Shown: positions 16,027 to 26,059, counted from the first letter of the stretch. The stretch is 56,451 nt of DNA from Clostridia bacterium (GCA_017467165.1 JAFTST010000048.1:1-56451); one strand, 5' to 3'. Notes: generated by a model from the letters alone, not told the origin. Program-made: numbers and translations.

Positions 16027-19000
16027 GTGCTGACCTTAATGGAGGGCGGCTTCTGCTCGGTATGCCACGAGCAGCTGGTCAAGAAAATACAAAGCAGCGT
16101 TCTATCGGGACGAAGGAGTCTTCTTATCGTGCCGGAGCAGCAGACGCTGTCCTGTGAGGCGCAGATGTGCGCCCTGCTACCCGAATATGCCCCGAGAGTG
16201 TTCGAGGTGACTAATTTCACAAGGCTGTCGGACGTTGTGTTCCGCGAGATAGGCGGAGTTAATATGAAATACGCGACGGGCACAGAGTCCTCGCTGATAA
16301 TGTGGCAGACGCTCGTGGAGCTCTCGGGAGTTATTTCGCTGACGGGCGGAAGAAAAAAGGTCAACACAGGCACCGTCACCAAGGCGCTGTCGGCTGTCAG
16401 CGAGATGGAGAGGGTTGGGATTTCGCCCGAGATGCTGACAGCCCTCGTCGCCTCGGGAAGAATAACCGACAGGCGTCTGTACGCCAAGCTGTTCGACCTC
16501 TCTCAGATATGGACGGCGTACAGGGAAAGGCTGCGCGAGAAAACGGGCGAGGTGACCGACGGCACAGCGGCTCTTATCGACAGACTGTCCGAGAACAGAG
16601 AATTTTTCTCGGGTACTGATATATTTATCGACGGCTTCATATCCTTCACCGAGCCGCAGTACAGGCTGATTATCCTTCTCTCAGAGCTCACAGACGTGAC
16701 TCTCACTCTGACGCTTCCGCGCTACGCAGGCGAGGACTACGGCGATGCTGGCTTTGAATACTCGGAGGTCGTCGACTCGAGAGAGAGGCTGATAAGACTC
16801 GCCGGACGGGCAGGCGTGACGGTGAAGCAGGAAAAGCAGCACGCCGAAACCGAGTCGAAAAACATAGCGATAAGAGCCATAACTCCCCTTCTCTTTTCCA
16901 CAAGCGGCGAGTGCTGTGAGGACGCGCTCAGAAATATATCGACGGGTGGGGGGCGTGTCAGAATTTTCGAGGCACAGACCCCCTTCGACGAGTGCGACTT
17001 CATAGCGGCGGACATCAAGCGTCGCGTTATCTCGGGCGAGAGATACTCGGATATCGCCATAGTGACGAGAAATATCGACGCCTACTGCGATATACTCGAC
17101 AACGCCCTGAAGCTCGCGGGCGTGCCTCACTTCATCTCTCTGAAAAGAGATATCAGCTCCCTCGAGGCTATCAAGCTCATAACCACAGCCTACGCTACGG
17201 TCTGTCGCGGCTTCAGGTCGGAGGACGTTCTGACCTATGCCAAGTGCGGTCTTTCGGGCGTGAGCCGCGATGAGCTCGACGAGTGGGAGCTGTATATCAA
17301 AAGGTGGAGCATCGACGGCAGAGGCTTCACACGCGAGGATGGCTGGAATATGAGCCCAAGGGGCTACAAGCCGCTTGACGAGGAGGATTTCATAGCCCTC
17401 GAGGGTCTTAACAGAACTCGCGATAGGATTATCGCACCCCTTCTCTCATTCGACGAGGACAGCCTTGCCGCTGCGACGGTCAGGGAGCACGCCGAGGCGC
17501 TGATGCGGCTTCTGTCGGATATCAGCCTCGAAAAATGCCTCTACGCCAGAGCTCAGGAGCTCTTTGATGCGGGCGAGGTGGAGGCGGCGGAGGAAAACGC
17601 GCGCCTGTGGCAGACTATATGCCGCTCGCTCGACACGCTTGTCAGCGTGTTAGGTGACACCCCGTGCGACAGAGACGACTTCATTTCTCAGCTCGGCGTC
17701 GTTTTCCGTGACGCGAGCATTTCAAGGCTTCCCTCTGCCAGAGAGCAGGTTACCGTCGGAGAGGCGGACACGCTCAGAATGGGCAGAAAAAGACATATCT
17801 ACCTCATCGGCGTCAATCAGGGAAAATTCCCCGGAGTTGCCCGCGAAAAGTCCTACTTCACAGAGCGCGACAAGGCGTATCTCTCGGCGCTCGGTATGCC
17901 CATAGAGCCGGATATGAGGCTCAAGAGCTCAAGGGAGCTCTACTGCTTCGCCAGGGCTTTCAGCTTCCCCGACCAGAGCGTCACTCTGTCCTATCCGACG
18001 ATGTCGGCGGCTATGTCGAGAGAAACTCCCGCCGAGGTTATAGGCAGAATAGTCGAGCTGGCTTCTGGCAGGGTTACCGTCAGGAAAATCAACGAGCTTC
18101 CCCTCGGCGAGCGTATCTTTTCGCCGCACAACGCCCTGATGCTATCGGGTGAGGCTTCCGACGAGGAGTACGGCGAGATAAAATGCGCGCTCATCGACCA
18201 CGGACTCGCGCATACCGTCGAAATTGCCGAGGGCTCGACCAAGAACGTCTCGCTCTCGCTTTCAGCGGGGACTGTGGCTATGGTGTTCGGCGAGAACACC
18301 TACCTCTCGCAGTCGAGGCTTGACAGCTTTCTTAACTGTCCTTTCTCCTATTATTCAAAATATATTCTCTCGCTCGGCGAGGAAAGAAGAAGCGAGCTGT
18401 CGGCGGACGTTGTCGGTAGCTTCATACACTCGGTGCTCGAAAACTTTTTCTCGATAGTATGGGGCGAGCTCGGCGGTATCGAATCGGTGGGCGAGGAGGA
18501 TATTGCCTCGATAGCCGAAAGAGCGTCCGAGAAGTATCTGTCGCTGATACTCGGAGGCGGGGGCGGCGCTAGAATGGAAAACGCGACCTCAAGGCTCACT
18601 CGAGCGGCGATGCCCGTTATCAAGGGGCTGTGCGAGGAGTTTTCCTCTTGTAAGTACACTCCCACCTTCTTCGAGCTTAAGACCGGCACGGGCAGACCTG
18701 ACAGCCCCGACCCCATAGTTTTCGTGACACGGGACGGGGGACGCGTGATTATCAGCGGTATCGTCGACCGCGTTGACACTATGAAGGTTGGCGAGGACGT
18801 GTACGTCAGGGTTATCGACTACAAGTCGGGCTCGAAGACCTTCTCCCCCTCCGACCTGGAAAAGGGCGAGAGCCTTCAGATGTTCTTATACCTCAAGTCA
18901 ATAACCGATACCAAGCGGCCCGAGTTCCTCGAGAAAATGGGCGTCGGCGAGGGGGGCGAGCTGATTCCCGCGGCGGTGATGTACGTCAAGACGAGGCTCA

Positions 19001-19329
19001 GCGACTCGGTTATCGACACGCACGACGAGGCGAAGGCGGAGGAGGCGGCGAAGGCGCTGTGCTCCCGCGACGGAATGCTGCTTGACGACGCGGTGAGCCT
19101 CGAGGGAATGAACGGACAGTTTCTGCCCGAGGGCGCGGACAAGCCCGACAGCAACCGCAGATACACTCGCGAGGGCTGGGCAAGGATATGCGAAACCGTC
19201 GAGAGTGTGGTGCTTGAGATAGCCGAAAATATGCGCTCCGGCGATATATCTGCAAGGCCCAAAAACCCCTCCGACTACCGTGGCACCTGCTCCTATTGTC
19301 CATACAGACCGGTGTGCAGAAGGAAATGA
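16027..19329 (+). CDS. addB: ATP-dependent helicase-nuclease subunit AddB
   Basis: AddB is the second large subunit of the AddAB recombination complex that resects DNA double-strand ends. The 1100-residue protein has the RecB-like nuclease motif (GIVDRVD with D914, then VIDYKSG) and the four cysteines of the 4Fe-4S clasp (C771, then C1088, C1091 and C1097). Start is GTG 16027 after AGGAGGTGATATC. The N-terminal Walker A of usual AddB (GxxGSGKT) is not visible; residues 4-15 read LMEGGFCSVCHE. addA is not next to it, unlike the usual addBA order; it may lie elsewhere or be missing. Confidence 0.9.
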   Translation: MLTLMEGGFCSVCHEQLVKKIQSSVLSGRRSLLIVPEQQTLSCEAQMCALLPEYAPRVFEVTNFTRLSDVVFREIGGVNMKYATGTESSLIMWQTLVELSGVISLTGGRKKVNTGTVTKALSAVSEMERVGISPEMLTALVASGRITDRRLYAKLFDLSQIWTAYRERLREKTGEVTDGTAALIDRLSENREFFSGTDIFIDGFISFTEPQYRLIILLSELTDVTLTLTLPRYAGEDYGDAGFEYSEVVDSRERLIRLAGRAGVTVKQEKQHAETESKNIAIRAITPLLFSTSGECCEDALRNISTGGGRVRIFEAQTPFDECDFIAADIKRRVISGERYSDIAIVTRNIDAYCDILDNALKLAGVPHFISLKRDISSLEAIKLITTAYATVCRGFRSEDVLTYAKCGLSGVSRDELDEWELYIKRWSIDGRGFTREDGWNMSPRGYKPLDEEDFIALEGLNRTRDRIIAPLLSFDEDSLAAATVREHAEALMRLLSDISLEKCLYARAQELFDAGEVEAAEENARLWQTICRSLDTLVSVLGDTPCDRDDFISQLGVVFRDASISRLPSAREQVTVGEADTLRMGRKRHIYLIGVNQGKFPGVAREKSYFTERDKAYLSALGMPIEPDMRLKSSRELYCFARAFSFPDQSVTLSYPTMSAAMSRETPAEVIGRIVELASGRVTVRKINELPLGERIFSPHNALMLSGEASDEEYGEIKCALIDHGLAHTVEIAEGSTKNVSLSLSAGTVAMVFGENTYLSQSRLDSFLNCPFSYYSKYILSLGEERRSELSADVVGSFIHSVLENFFSIVWGELGGIESVGEEDIASIAERASEKYLSLILGGGGGARMENATSRLTRAAMPVIKGLCEEFSSCKYTPTFFELKTGTGRPDSPDPIVFVTRDGGRVIISGIVDRVDTMKVGEDVYVRVIDYKSGSKTFSPSDLEKGESLQMFLYLKSITDTKRPEFLEKMGVGEGGELIPAAVMYVKTRLSDSVIDTHDEAKAEEAAKALCSRDGMLLDDAVSLEGMNGQFLPEGADKPDSNRRYTREGWARICETVESVVLEIAENMRSGDISARPKNPSDYRGTCSYCPYRPVCRRK

Positions 19330-19376
19330 TGCCCGACAGTGTAGGGGCAAGGGGATTTCGGAATAACCGAACGAAA

Positions 19377-19404
19377 AAGGCTGAGCCGTTGTTGGCTCAG
19401 CCTT
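19377..19404. terminator. Bidirectional terminator between addB and the CarD-like gene
   Basis: AAGGCTGAGCC-n6-GGCTCAGCCTT between convergent genes. The T run lies on the minus-strand side, favouring termination of the CarD transcript. Confidence 0.85.
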
Positions 19405-19414
19405 AATATTATCA

Positions 19415-19912
19415 TTAAATGGAATCTACGAAGCCTCCCACCTCATCGAAGGGAATGCCCATCACTATCGAAATCTCGGAATAGAGCAGCCTTTCCGCCT
19501 TTCTCATAGCGTTTTCGTCCGAGAGGAAGTTCTTCTTTCCCTCCTCGCCGCGTCGCTTACCTGCCTCGCGGATAGACAGTATCATTTTCATAAGCTCGCA
19601 GCGGTCGCCCGAGGCGAGCGTATGCTTGAAGCTCTCCGCCCTTCTTCTGTTGTCCGAAATCCACTCGGGCAGAGGCTCTGCCTTAGCCCTTCTGACAACC
19701 GAAATCAGCTCTCCCGAGGAGAGCAGAGGACGCATCTGAGAAACGAGAGCGGCGTTATCCGTGGGAATAAGCGTCTCCGACATAGAAGCCGCGCCAACCT
19801 CTCTGAGAACGTAGTAGCTCCGAGAGACGTCGCCAACCGAAATATCGCGCAGGTCAACTATTTCCATCACGCCGCCGGCGCCGTATACTACCCTTTCACC
19901 TATACTGTGCAT
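19415..19912 (-). CDS. CarD/CdnL-family transcription factor
   Basis: A 165-residue protein with the CarD layout: an N-terminal RNA polymerase interaction domain (MHSIGERVVYGAGGVMEIVDL...YYVLRE...IPTDN) and an all-helical C-terminal DNA-binding half (SDNRRRAESFKHTLASGDRCELMKMILSI...LSDENAMRKAERLLYSEISIVMGI). CarD proteins bind the polymerase beta subunit and stabilise open complexes at ribosomal and other promoters. Start ATG 19912 follows AGAGGGGG; the longer frame adds a spurious tail. Alone, convergent with addB. Confidence 0.9.
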   Translation of the reverse strand: MHSIGERVVYGAGGVMEIVDLRDISVGDVSRSYYVLREVGAASMSETLIPTDNAALVSQMRPLLSSGELISVVRRAKAEPLPEWISDNRRRAESFKHTLASGDRCELMKMILSIREAGKRRGEEGKKNFLSDENAMRKAERLLYSEISIVMGIPFDEVGGFVDSI

Positions 19913-20279
19913 GGCTCCCCCTCTCAAATGCTTTTTTAAAAAACGGCTCTGACAAGCCGCGAGGATATACAACCGTTTTCTTCCTTAAGTTATATATTCT
20001 ATATATATTTTATCATATTTTAAATATTTTTGTAATTGACAATCCTGATTAAAATTCTGTTCACAAATTGTATATATTTTACAATTAACCGCCCATATAC
20101 CGCGTCGTTGTGTGCATTATTGAGCAGAAAAATAGAAAAAGAGCGGGAATTGAAGGATTTCTCCCCAACTCCCACTCTCTATAATCGGGTGCCGTCACAG
20201 CGAGTCGGGACAGACCCTCAGCACCGACTCCCAAAAAGGTATCAGGCTCACCCGGAGCGCGTAGCACCGCTGTCCTTTC
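19913..20279. other. Intergenic region with the groEL 3' structure
   Basis: No credible gene. Positions 19980-20060 are very AT-rich (promoter region of the CarD gene). Positions 20131-20178 hold the groEL terminator. Positions 20180-20279, transcribed with groEL, contain paired segments (GGGAGTCGG with CCGACTC, GGTGCT with GGCACC) that may fold in the groEL 3' UTR. A 60-codon frame across it has no ribosome binding site or recognisable content. Confidence 0.5.
20131..20178 (-). terminator. Terminator of groES-groEL
   Basis: On the minus strand AGAGTGGGAGTTG pairs with CAATTCCCGCTCT (11 of 13 paired) followed by a CTTTTTC run, about 100 bp after the groEL stop. Confidence 0.75.
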
Positions 20280-21926
<1,647 letters not shown>

Positions 21927-21930
21927 TCAA

Positions 21931-22218
21931 TTAATCCTCGACCACAGCGAGAACGTCAGCCTGACTGACAATCTGATAATCCACGCCGTCAAGCTTCACC
22001 TCGGTGCCCGAGTACTTACCTATAATAACCCTGTCGCCGACCTTCAGTGTCATGCTGACCTCCTTGCCGTCAACCAAGCCGCCGGGGCCAACAGCCACGA
22101 CGAGCGATACCTGCGGCTTTTCCTGAGCGGAGCCGGGCAAAACGATGCCGCCCTTGGTTGTTTCCACAGCGTCAATCCTTCTCAGAACTACCTTATCAAA
22201 TAAGGGCTTAAGCTTCAT
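21931..22218 (-). CDS. groES: Co-chaperonin GroES (Hsp10)
   Basis: The heptameric lid of GroEL. The 95-residue protein has [12 protein letters not shown] at the start, a mobile loop ([20 protein letters not shown]), and [25 protein letters not shown]. Start follows ACAGGAGGACATT. The promoter at 22272-22300 is plain sigma-A type. No CIRCE element (TTAGCACTC-n9-GAGTGCTAA) is seen, so HrcA control is not indicated. Confidence 0.98.
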   Translation of the reverse strand: MKLKPLFDKVVLRRIDAVETTKGGIVLPGSAQEKPQVSLVVAVGPGGLVDGKEVSMTLKVGDRVIIGKYSGTEVKLDGVDYQIVSQADVLAVVED

Positions 22219-22271
22219 ATATAATGTCCTCCTGTATATAAGCGACGTCCTGCCGCATATTATTTCATTTT

Positions 22272-22300
22272 ATTTTAACAAAAAAATATTAAAAAATCAA
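22272..22300 (-). promoter_or_regulatory. Promoter of groES-groEL
   Basis: Minus strand TTGATT (22300-22295), 17-bp spacer, TAAAAT (22277-22272). No CIRCE inverted repeat lies in the 100-bp region. Confidence 0.7.
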
Positions 22301-22320
22301 TACCAAGGCGGAAAATAATT

Positions 22321-23061
22321 CTAATCCGAGAGCGCCGCCTTGAGAGCGGCGATGATTTTTTTCTCCTCTCTTGATATTTTGACCTGCGATACTCCAAGCA
22401 GCCTTGCCACCTCGGTCTGCGAGAGGTCGCGGAAGTACCTGAGCGCCACAATCCGTCTGTGGAAGGGCGAGAGCCCCTCGATAGCCACCCTGAGAGCCAG
22501 CCTGTCGCACAGGGGTACAGACTCCTCGTCGGCTATAAGCGCGCCAAGGGTAACGCCGTCGTCCTCCCCCGTGGGTGACTCGTCGAGCGAGCGCACGGGA
22601 AGCTCGGAAAACAGAGCTGACGCCGCGTCCTGCGGCGTAACGCCAACCGCCTCGGCTATGCTGACAATATCGCACCTCTCGCCCGCCGAGAGCCGCCTCT
22701 CGCGCTCCTTATTCAGTATAGCGCTGAGCCTTTTCTGCTCGCGTGAGACCTTGATTATTCCGTCGTCGCGCAGAAATCTGCGTATTTCGCCGAAGATAAG
22801 CGGCACAGCGTAGGTCGAAAAGGCGCATCCGCGCTCGGTATCGAAGGTTTTTATAGCCTTGACCAGACCGACGACTCCGCACTCAACTATCTCCTCGGGG
22901 TCCCTGCCCCTGTCGTAGAAGCGGGCGGCAATATTATATACCAGGGGCATATTGAGCGTCACGAGCTCCTCTCCTGCCTCGGCGTCGCCCGCCCTGAACC
23001 TTCTTATAAGCTCAGGGTTCCTGTCATAGCCGCACTTAACCTCAGTCGCATCCTTCATCAT
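22321..23061 (-). CDS. sigF: Forespore RNA polymerase sigma factor SigF
   Basis: Sigma-F is the first forespore-specific sigma factor. The roughly 246-residue protein has region 2 (LVYNIAARFYDRGRDPEEIVECGVVGLVKAIKTFD...FSTYAVPLIFGEIRRFLRDD), region 3 and region 4 (LSPFHRRIVALRYFRDLSQTEVARLLGVSQVKISREEKK). It follows spoIIAB and spoIIAA, identifying the spoIIA operon. GTG 23064, ATG 23061 and ATG 23058 are all possible starts; it overlaps the end of spoIIAB by about 20 bp. Confidence 0.95.
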   Translation of the reverse strand: MMKDATEVKCGYDRNPELIRRFRAGDAEAGEELVTLNMPLVYNIAARFYDRGRDPEEIVECGVVGLVKAIKTFDTERGCAFSTYAVPLIFGEIRRFLRDDGIIKVSREQKRLSAILNKERERRLSAGERCDIVSIAEAVGVTPQDAASALFSELPVRSLDESPTGEDDGVTLGALIADEESVPLCDRLALRVAIEGLSPFHRRIVALRYFRDLSQTEVARLLGVSQVKISREEKKIIAALKAALSD

Positions 23062-23509
23062 CACCTGCCGGGGCGAGAAATTTTCGCATCAGAACCGTCG
23101 TACCCCGTCCAACCCGCGACTTAACGGTGAGAAGGTCGGTGAAGCTCTGCATAACGAGAAAGCCCATTCCACATCGCTCAAGGCTGTCGCCCGTGGTGTA
23201 GGCGGGTGACATAGCGAGGGCGACGTCGGCTATTCCGCAGCCGTTGTCCGACACCTCCACGCTCACCTCTCTGGTGTTATATAGCCTTGCCGATATGTAG
23301 ACGAATGACGAGGACTTATCCTCCTTTTCCTTATATGCGTGCACTATCGAGTTGGTTACCGCCTCGCTGACGGCGCATCTCAGGTCTGCCAGCTCCTCAA
23401 CCGTGGGATTGAGCTCCGCGACGAAGGCGGATACCGCCGTCCTCGCCACCTGCGCGTTGGTGGATATAGCGGGAAGCCTGAGCTTCATTTCATTGAGTAT
23501 TTTTTTCAT
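23042..23509 (-). CDS. spoIIAB: Anti-sigma-F factor SpoIIAB
   Basis: Serine kinase of the GHKL fold that holds sigma-F inactive and phosphorylates SpoIIAA. The 155-residue protein has the ATP-lid boxes: N box ELADLRCAVSEAVTNSIVHAY, G1 EVSDNGCGI, and G2 CGMGFLVMQSFTD. The ATG directly follows the spoIIAA stop (GAGGTCTAGATG) with a strong AAGGAGG. Confidence 0.97.
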   Translation of the reverse strand: MKKILNEMKLRLPAISTNAQVARTAVSAFVAELNPTVEELADLRCAVSEAVTNSIVHAYKEKEDKSSSFVYISARLYNTREVSVEVSDNGCGIADVALAMSPAYTTGDSLERCGMGFLVMQSFTDLLTVKSRVGRGTTVLMRKFLAPAGDDEGCD

Positions 23510-23836
23510 CTAGACCTCCTTTGGCAAGACGGTGATATTAGCCACTCTGTCAACTCCCGAGAGAGTTATAAGCCGCAGAATTCCCGCGCTCATTCCTATA
23601 AGATACACCGAGCAGCCGACAGCCCCTGCCGCCTCTGCCCTGCCAAGTATGAGCGCAAGCCCCGAGCTGTCCATGAATCCCACCTCGGAAAAATCCAAAA
23701 ACAGACTCCTCGGTCGCTCCAGAAACAGCCGCCTGTCAATCGCCTCGCGCACCTCTCGGGCGCTGTGGTGGTCGAGCTCGCATTTTATCATAGCGTACAG
23801 TCTTCCTCTGTCGGTGCTAAAGCTTACCTTTTCCAT
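23510..23836 (-). CDS. spoIIAA: Anti-anti-sigma factor SpoIIAA
   Basis: STAS-domain protein that, when dephosphorylated, frees sigma-F from SpoIIAB. The 108-residue sequence keeps the phospho-acceptor block FMDSSGLALIL. ATG 23836 is chosen because AGGAGTGAGG lies just before it; a longer frame adds 7 residues whose codons contain that site. First gene of the spoIIA operon. No spoIIE is in the window. Confidence 0.96.
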   Translation of the reverse strand: MEKVSFSTDRGRLYAMIKCELDHHSAREVREAIDRRLFLERPRSLFLDFSEVGFMDSSGLALILGRAEAAGAVGCSVYLIGMSAGILRLITLSGVDRVANITVLPKEV

Positions 23837-23930
23837 TTTCCTCACTCCTTTTTTCACCCTTTCGGAATGAGTATAGCACGCGCGCCGTGAGGAAATTTGT
23901 CAGACTGTGCGACGGGAAAAGTTTTTTTCG

Positions 23931-24260
23931 TCAGTCAAGCAGGTGCAGCTTTCTCGCTATTCCCAGCTTGATAAGGCTCTTTTCCCTCTTATAAGTGTTC
24001 TCGGAGAGATTTTCTATCCCCGAGTGGTAGTAGCCTACCCCCTTTCCAATATCTCTGATATACTGCTCCGCAGAGGCTCCGCCCGCCACCTCGCACGCCG
24101 CCTCCAATATACGGCAGTTGAGGTACTTATACTCCATTCTGACGCGGCGCGACATTTCCTCGCTCCCGAGCACGCGCTCCCTCTCATCAAAGTCAAGACA
24201 CAGCGCCACCACCAGCTTGTCGAGCGAGGGTCTGTACTCTCTTATACCGAGTAACGACAT
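23931..24260 (-). CDS. Unknown small protein downstream of a second unknown gene
   Basis: A 109-residue, charged, mostly helical protein that I do not recognise (MSLLGIREYRPSLDKLVVALCLDFDERERVL...YIRDIGKGVGYYHSGIENLSENTYKREKSLIKLGIARKLHLL). There is no signal peptide or membrane segment. The start at 24260 has a strong GGAGGACAGGCT and overlaps the 3' end of the preceding gene by 19 bp, so both are co-translated. It lies between the spoIIA operon and sigG, which makes a sporulation link possible but unproven. Confidence 0.75.
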   Translation of the reverse strand: MSLLGIREYRPSLDKLVVALCLDFDERERVLGSEEMSRRVRMEYKYLNCRILEAACEVAGGASAEQYIRDIGKGVGYYHSGIENLSENTYKREKSLIKLGIARKLHLLD

Positions 24261-24541
24261 AGCCTGTCCTCCAATTCTCCCGACAGGGCGCTCAGCGTGC
24301 CGAAAAGCTCCCTCATTCGCTCAACACCCGACGAGGCGAGAGCAAGCGATCCCTCAAGCTCTCTGCACGGAGCCTCCCCCAAGCAGCACACGGAGTCAAG
24401 AGCGTCGGACACCAGCTCGGGTATGCACACTCCGTCGTCAAGCGAGCTTATACTCCGAAAAAGCTCGCCCATCAGTATTTCCACCTGCCCCACGGTTCTG
24501 AAGCTCTCACCCGGGACAGAGCGTCTTGTTAGCTGTGACAT
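24242..24541 (-). CDS. Unknown small helical protein
   Basis: A 99-residue protein starting at ATG 24541 (AGAAAGGAAG upstream), followed by an overlapping second small gene. Contains three cysteines (VCIPEL, VCCLGEAPCRELEG region) and helical segments; no recognised family. A longer frame to 24715 would run into the promoter and is not used. Transcribed from a clear promoter at 24687-24715 with a 140-nt leader. Confidence 0.7.
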   Translation of the reverse strand: MSQLTRRSVPGESFRTVGQVEILMGELFRSISSLDDGVCIPELVSDALDSVCCLGEAPCRELEGSLALASSGVERMRELFGTLSALSGELEDRLCRYSV

Positions 24542-24686
24542 TAAAGCACTTCCTTTCTGAATATTTAATGAGCCTGCGCCCTCGCCGAGGAGCGAGAGTG
24601 GATGGCGCGACACCGAGCGACCGGACAAAAACGGGGCGAGTCTGCCTTGCCGCCCGACAACGGAGCTTTTCTCCGTCCTCGATAAT

Positions 24687-24715
24687 ATTGTACCCCCCGT
24701 TTTTGGGGCAGTCAA
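24687..24715 (-). promoter_or_regulatory. Promoter of the two small unknown genes
   Basis: Minus strand TTGACT (24715-24710), 17-bp spacer, TACAAT (24692-24687). The spacer itself can form a CCCC-AAAAACG-GGGG hairpin, which is unusual for a promoter and may affect its use. Confidence 0.7.
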
Positions 24716-25046
24716 GGAGCTTATTTTGTCGAAATGTCGTTTTATGGCTATTTGTCAGCCCATTTTCTCTGTCGGCAGGGTAATTTCGGGGCAGAAGCTG
24801 TATTTTTTTTTGGTACTCTGTCGACACACCGCGCGCCAATCGTCAAAAACGGAGAAAACCCGACCCGCGTCGACCGAGAGAATAATCGAGCGAGAGAAAA
24901 AGCGGGAGAATTTAGTCGCTCTCAGAGGAAATAATACGATAAGAGGAAGGAGTGTCCGAGGGGGCTGACGTATCCACGAGAGAAGCCCTCGACAAGCAGC
25001 TCAAGCGCTTAGGTGGCGCCGAAATAAATTAACCAATACACCAAAA

Positions 25047-25075
25047 GCGCGCGGAGATTTTCCGCGCGCTTTTTC
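25047..25075. terminator. Terminator downstream of sigG
   Basis: AAAGCGCGCGGA-GATT-TTCCGCGCGCTTT: a long GC stem with T runs on both strands. On the minus strand it follows the sigG stop by about 25 bp. Confidence 0.92.
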
Positions 25076-25100
25076 CTTTCCCCTCGCGACAGGCGAGCGG

Positions 25101-25868
25101 TTACATATATCTTCTAAGCTTGTCGATAGCGCCCTTTTCGAGCCTTGAGACCTGCGCCTGACTTATTCCTATCTCGGCGGCGATTTCCATCTGTGTTTTT
25201 CCCTTGTAGTAGCGCATATTGACAATGCTCCTCTCCCTCTCGTTGAGCTTTCCGAGGGCTTCCTTCAGCGATATGCTCTCGACCCAGCTCTCGTCGGGGT
25301 CCTCGCTGTCGGCGAGCTTGTCAATGACGAACATCTTGTCCTCGCCGTCTCCCCACACGCTGTCAAAAAGAGATATGGGCTCGACTATCGCCTCCATCGC
25401 CTCTCCGACCTGCCTTTCGGTGACCTCGAGTCTTTTCGCGAGCTCGGTTATGGTGGCGTCCCTGCCCTCCCTTCTTGAAATCTCCTCCTTTTCCTGCAGG
25501 GCTCTGTAAGCGAGGTCGCGCACCGAGCGCGATACCCTCACTGCGTTATTATCTCTCTGATACCTGCGCAGCTCGCCTATTATCATCGGCACGGCGTAGG
25601 TGGAAAATCTGACGTCCATATCGAGATTGAAGTTGTCGATAGCCTTGATAAGCCCCACGCACCCGACCTGGAACAAATCGTCAGCGGAGTCGCGCTTTGG
25701 ATTAAACCTTCCGCTGACCGACAGCACAAGCCTCAGGTTACCGAGTATCATTTCCTCTCTGGCTTTGGTGTCTCCCGCGCGGGCTCTTTTCAGAAGCTCT
25801 CTTTTTTTCTCCTCGGTGAGCGTTTTCAGCTGCGAGGTGTCGACACCGCATATTTCAACCTTATTCAT
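25101..25868 (-). CDS. sigG: Late forespore RNA polymerase sigma factor SigG
   Basis: Sigma-G drives late forespore genes. The 255-residue protein starts MNKVEICGVDTSQL, the hallmark of SigG orthologues, followed by region 2 (NLRLVLSVSGRFNPKRDSADDLFQVGCVGLIKAIDNF), region 3, and region 4 (LNERERSIVNMRYYKGKTQMEIAAEIGISQAQVSRLEKGAI). It is not preceded by spoIIGA-sigE as in Bacillus and most Clostridia. A sequence matching the sigma-F promoter consensus lies upstream. Confidence 0.96.
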   Translation of the reverse strand: MNKVEICGVDTSQLKTLTEEKKRELLKRARAGDTKAREEMILGNLRLVLSVSGRFNPKRDSADDLFQVGCVGLIKAIDNFNLDMDVRFSTYAVPMIIGELRRYQRDNNAVRVSRSVRDLAYRALQEKEEISRREGRDATITELAKRLEVTERQVGEAMEAIVEPISLFDSVWGDGEDKMFVIDKLADSEDPDESWVESISLKEALGKLNERERSIVNMRYYKGKTQMEIAAEIGISQAQVSRLEKGAIDKLRRYM

Positions 25869-25911
25869 TTTTTCTCCCTTTTTCGTCCTTTGAGGGCACG
25901 CGCCCTGTGTC

Positions 25912-25941
25912 TAGTATTGCCGACGGGGGAAAAATTTACAC
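25912..25941 (-). promoter_or_regulatory. Sigma-F-type promoter of sigG
   Basis: Minus strand GTGTA (25941-25937), 15-bp spacer, GGCAATACTA (25921-25912). The -10 fits the Bacillus sigma-F consensus GGnnAnAHTR at every position and the -35 fits GYATA at four of five. It lies 44 bp before the start codon. Sigma-F control of sigG is established in Bacillus. Confidence 0.7.
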
Positions 25942-26000
25942 GCTTAATTTGTTTTTTTGGCGGCTTGCATTTAGTGTGGCGGTGTGGTAGAATATATAAA

Positions 26001-26050
26001 TAATGCAGAATGCATAATGCAGAATGCAGAATGAAGAATTGAAAATGAAA
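26001..26050. repeat. AATGCAGAAT/AATTGAAAAT short dispersed repeat, copy 1
   Basis: Tandem TGCAGAA-like units followed by GAAGAATTGAAAATGAAA, just before nrdG. Related copies lie at 31160-31211 and, inverted, 33694-33756; a shortened piece is at 29279-29312. Confidence 0.6.
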
Positions 26051-26059
26051 GGAAAAGAT

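Larger units (their letters stand above)
24542..25100. other. Intergenic region between the small unknown genes and sigG
   Basis: Holds a 140-nt leader (24542-24680) with a CGGAG-AAAAG-CTCCG hairpin, the promoter at 24687-24715, then about 330 bp with no convincing gene and finally the sigG terminator. A 26-codon GTG frame at 24952-25032 on the plus strand ends just before that terminator, but its ribosome binding site is too close to the start to be sure. Several longer frames here have no support. Confidence 0.5.

Noticed and set aside
20085..20267. 60-codon frame between the CarD-like gene and groEL
   Set aside because: Overlaps the groEL terminator and 3' UTR; no ribosome binding site or conserved content.
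24734..24968. 66-80-codon frames in the gap upstream of the small unknown genes
   Set aside because: Low-complexity translations crossing promoter sequence; no ribosome binding site.
24952..25032. 26-codon GTG frame on the plus strand before the sigG terminator
   Set aside because: The AGGAAGGA is directly abutting the start with no spacing; too short to support without conservation data.
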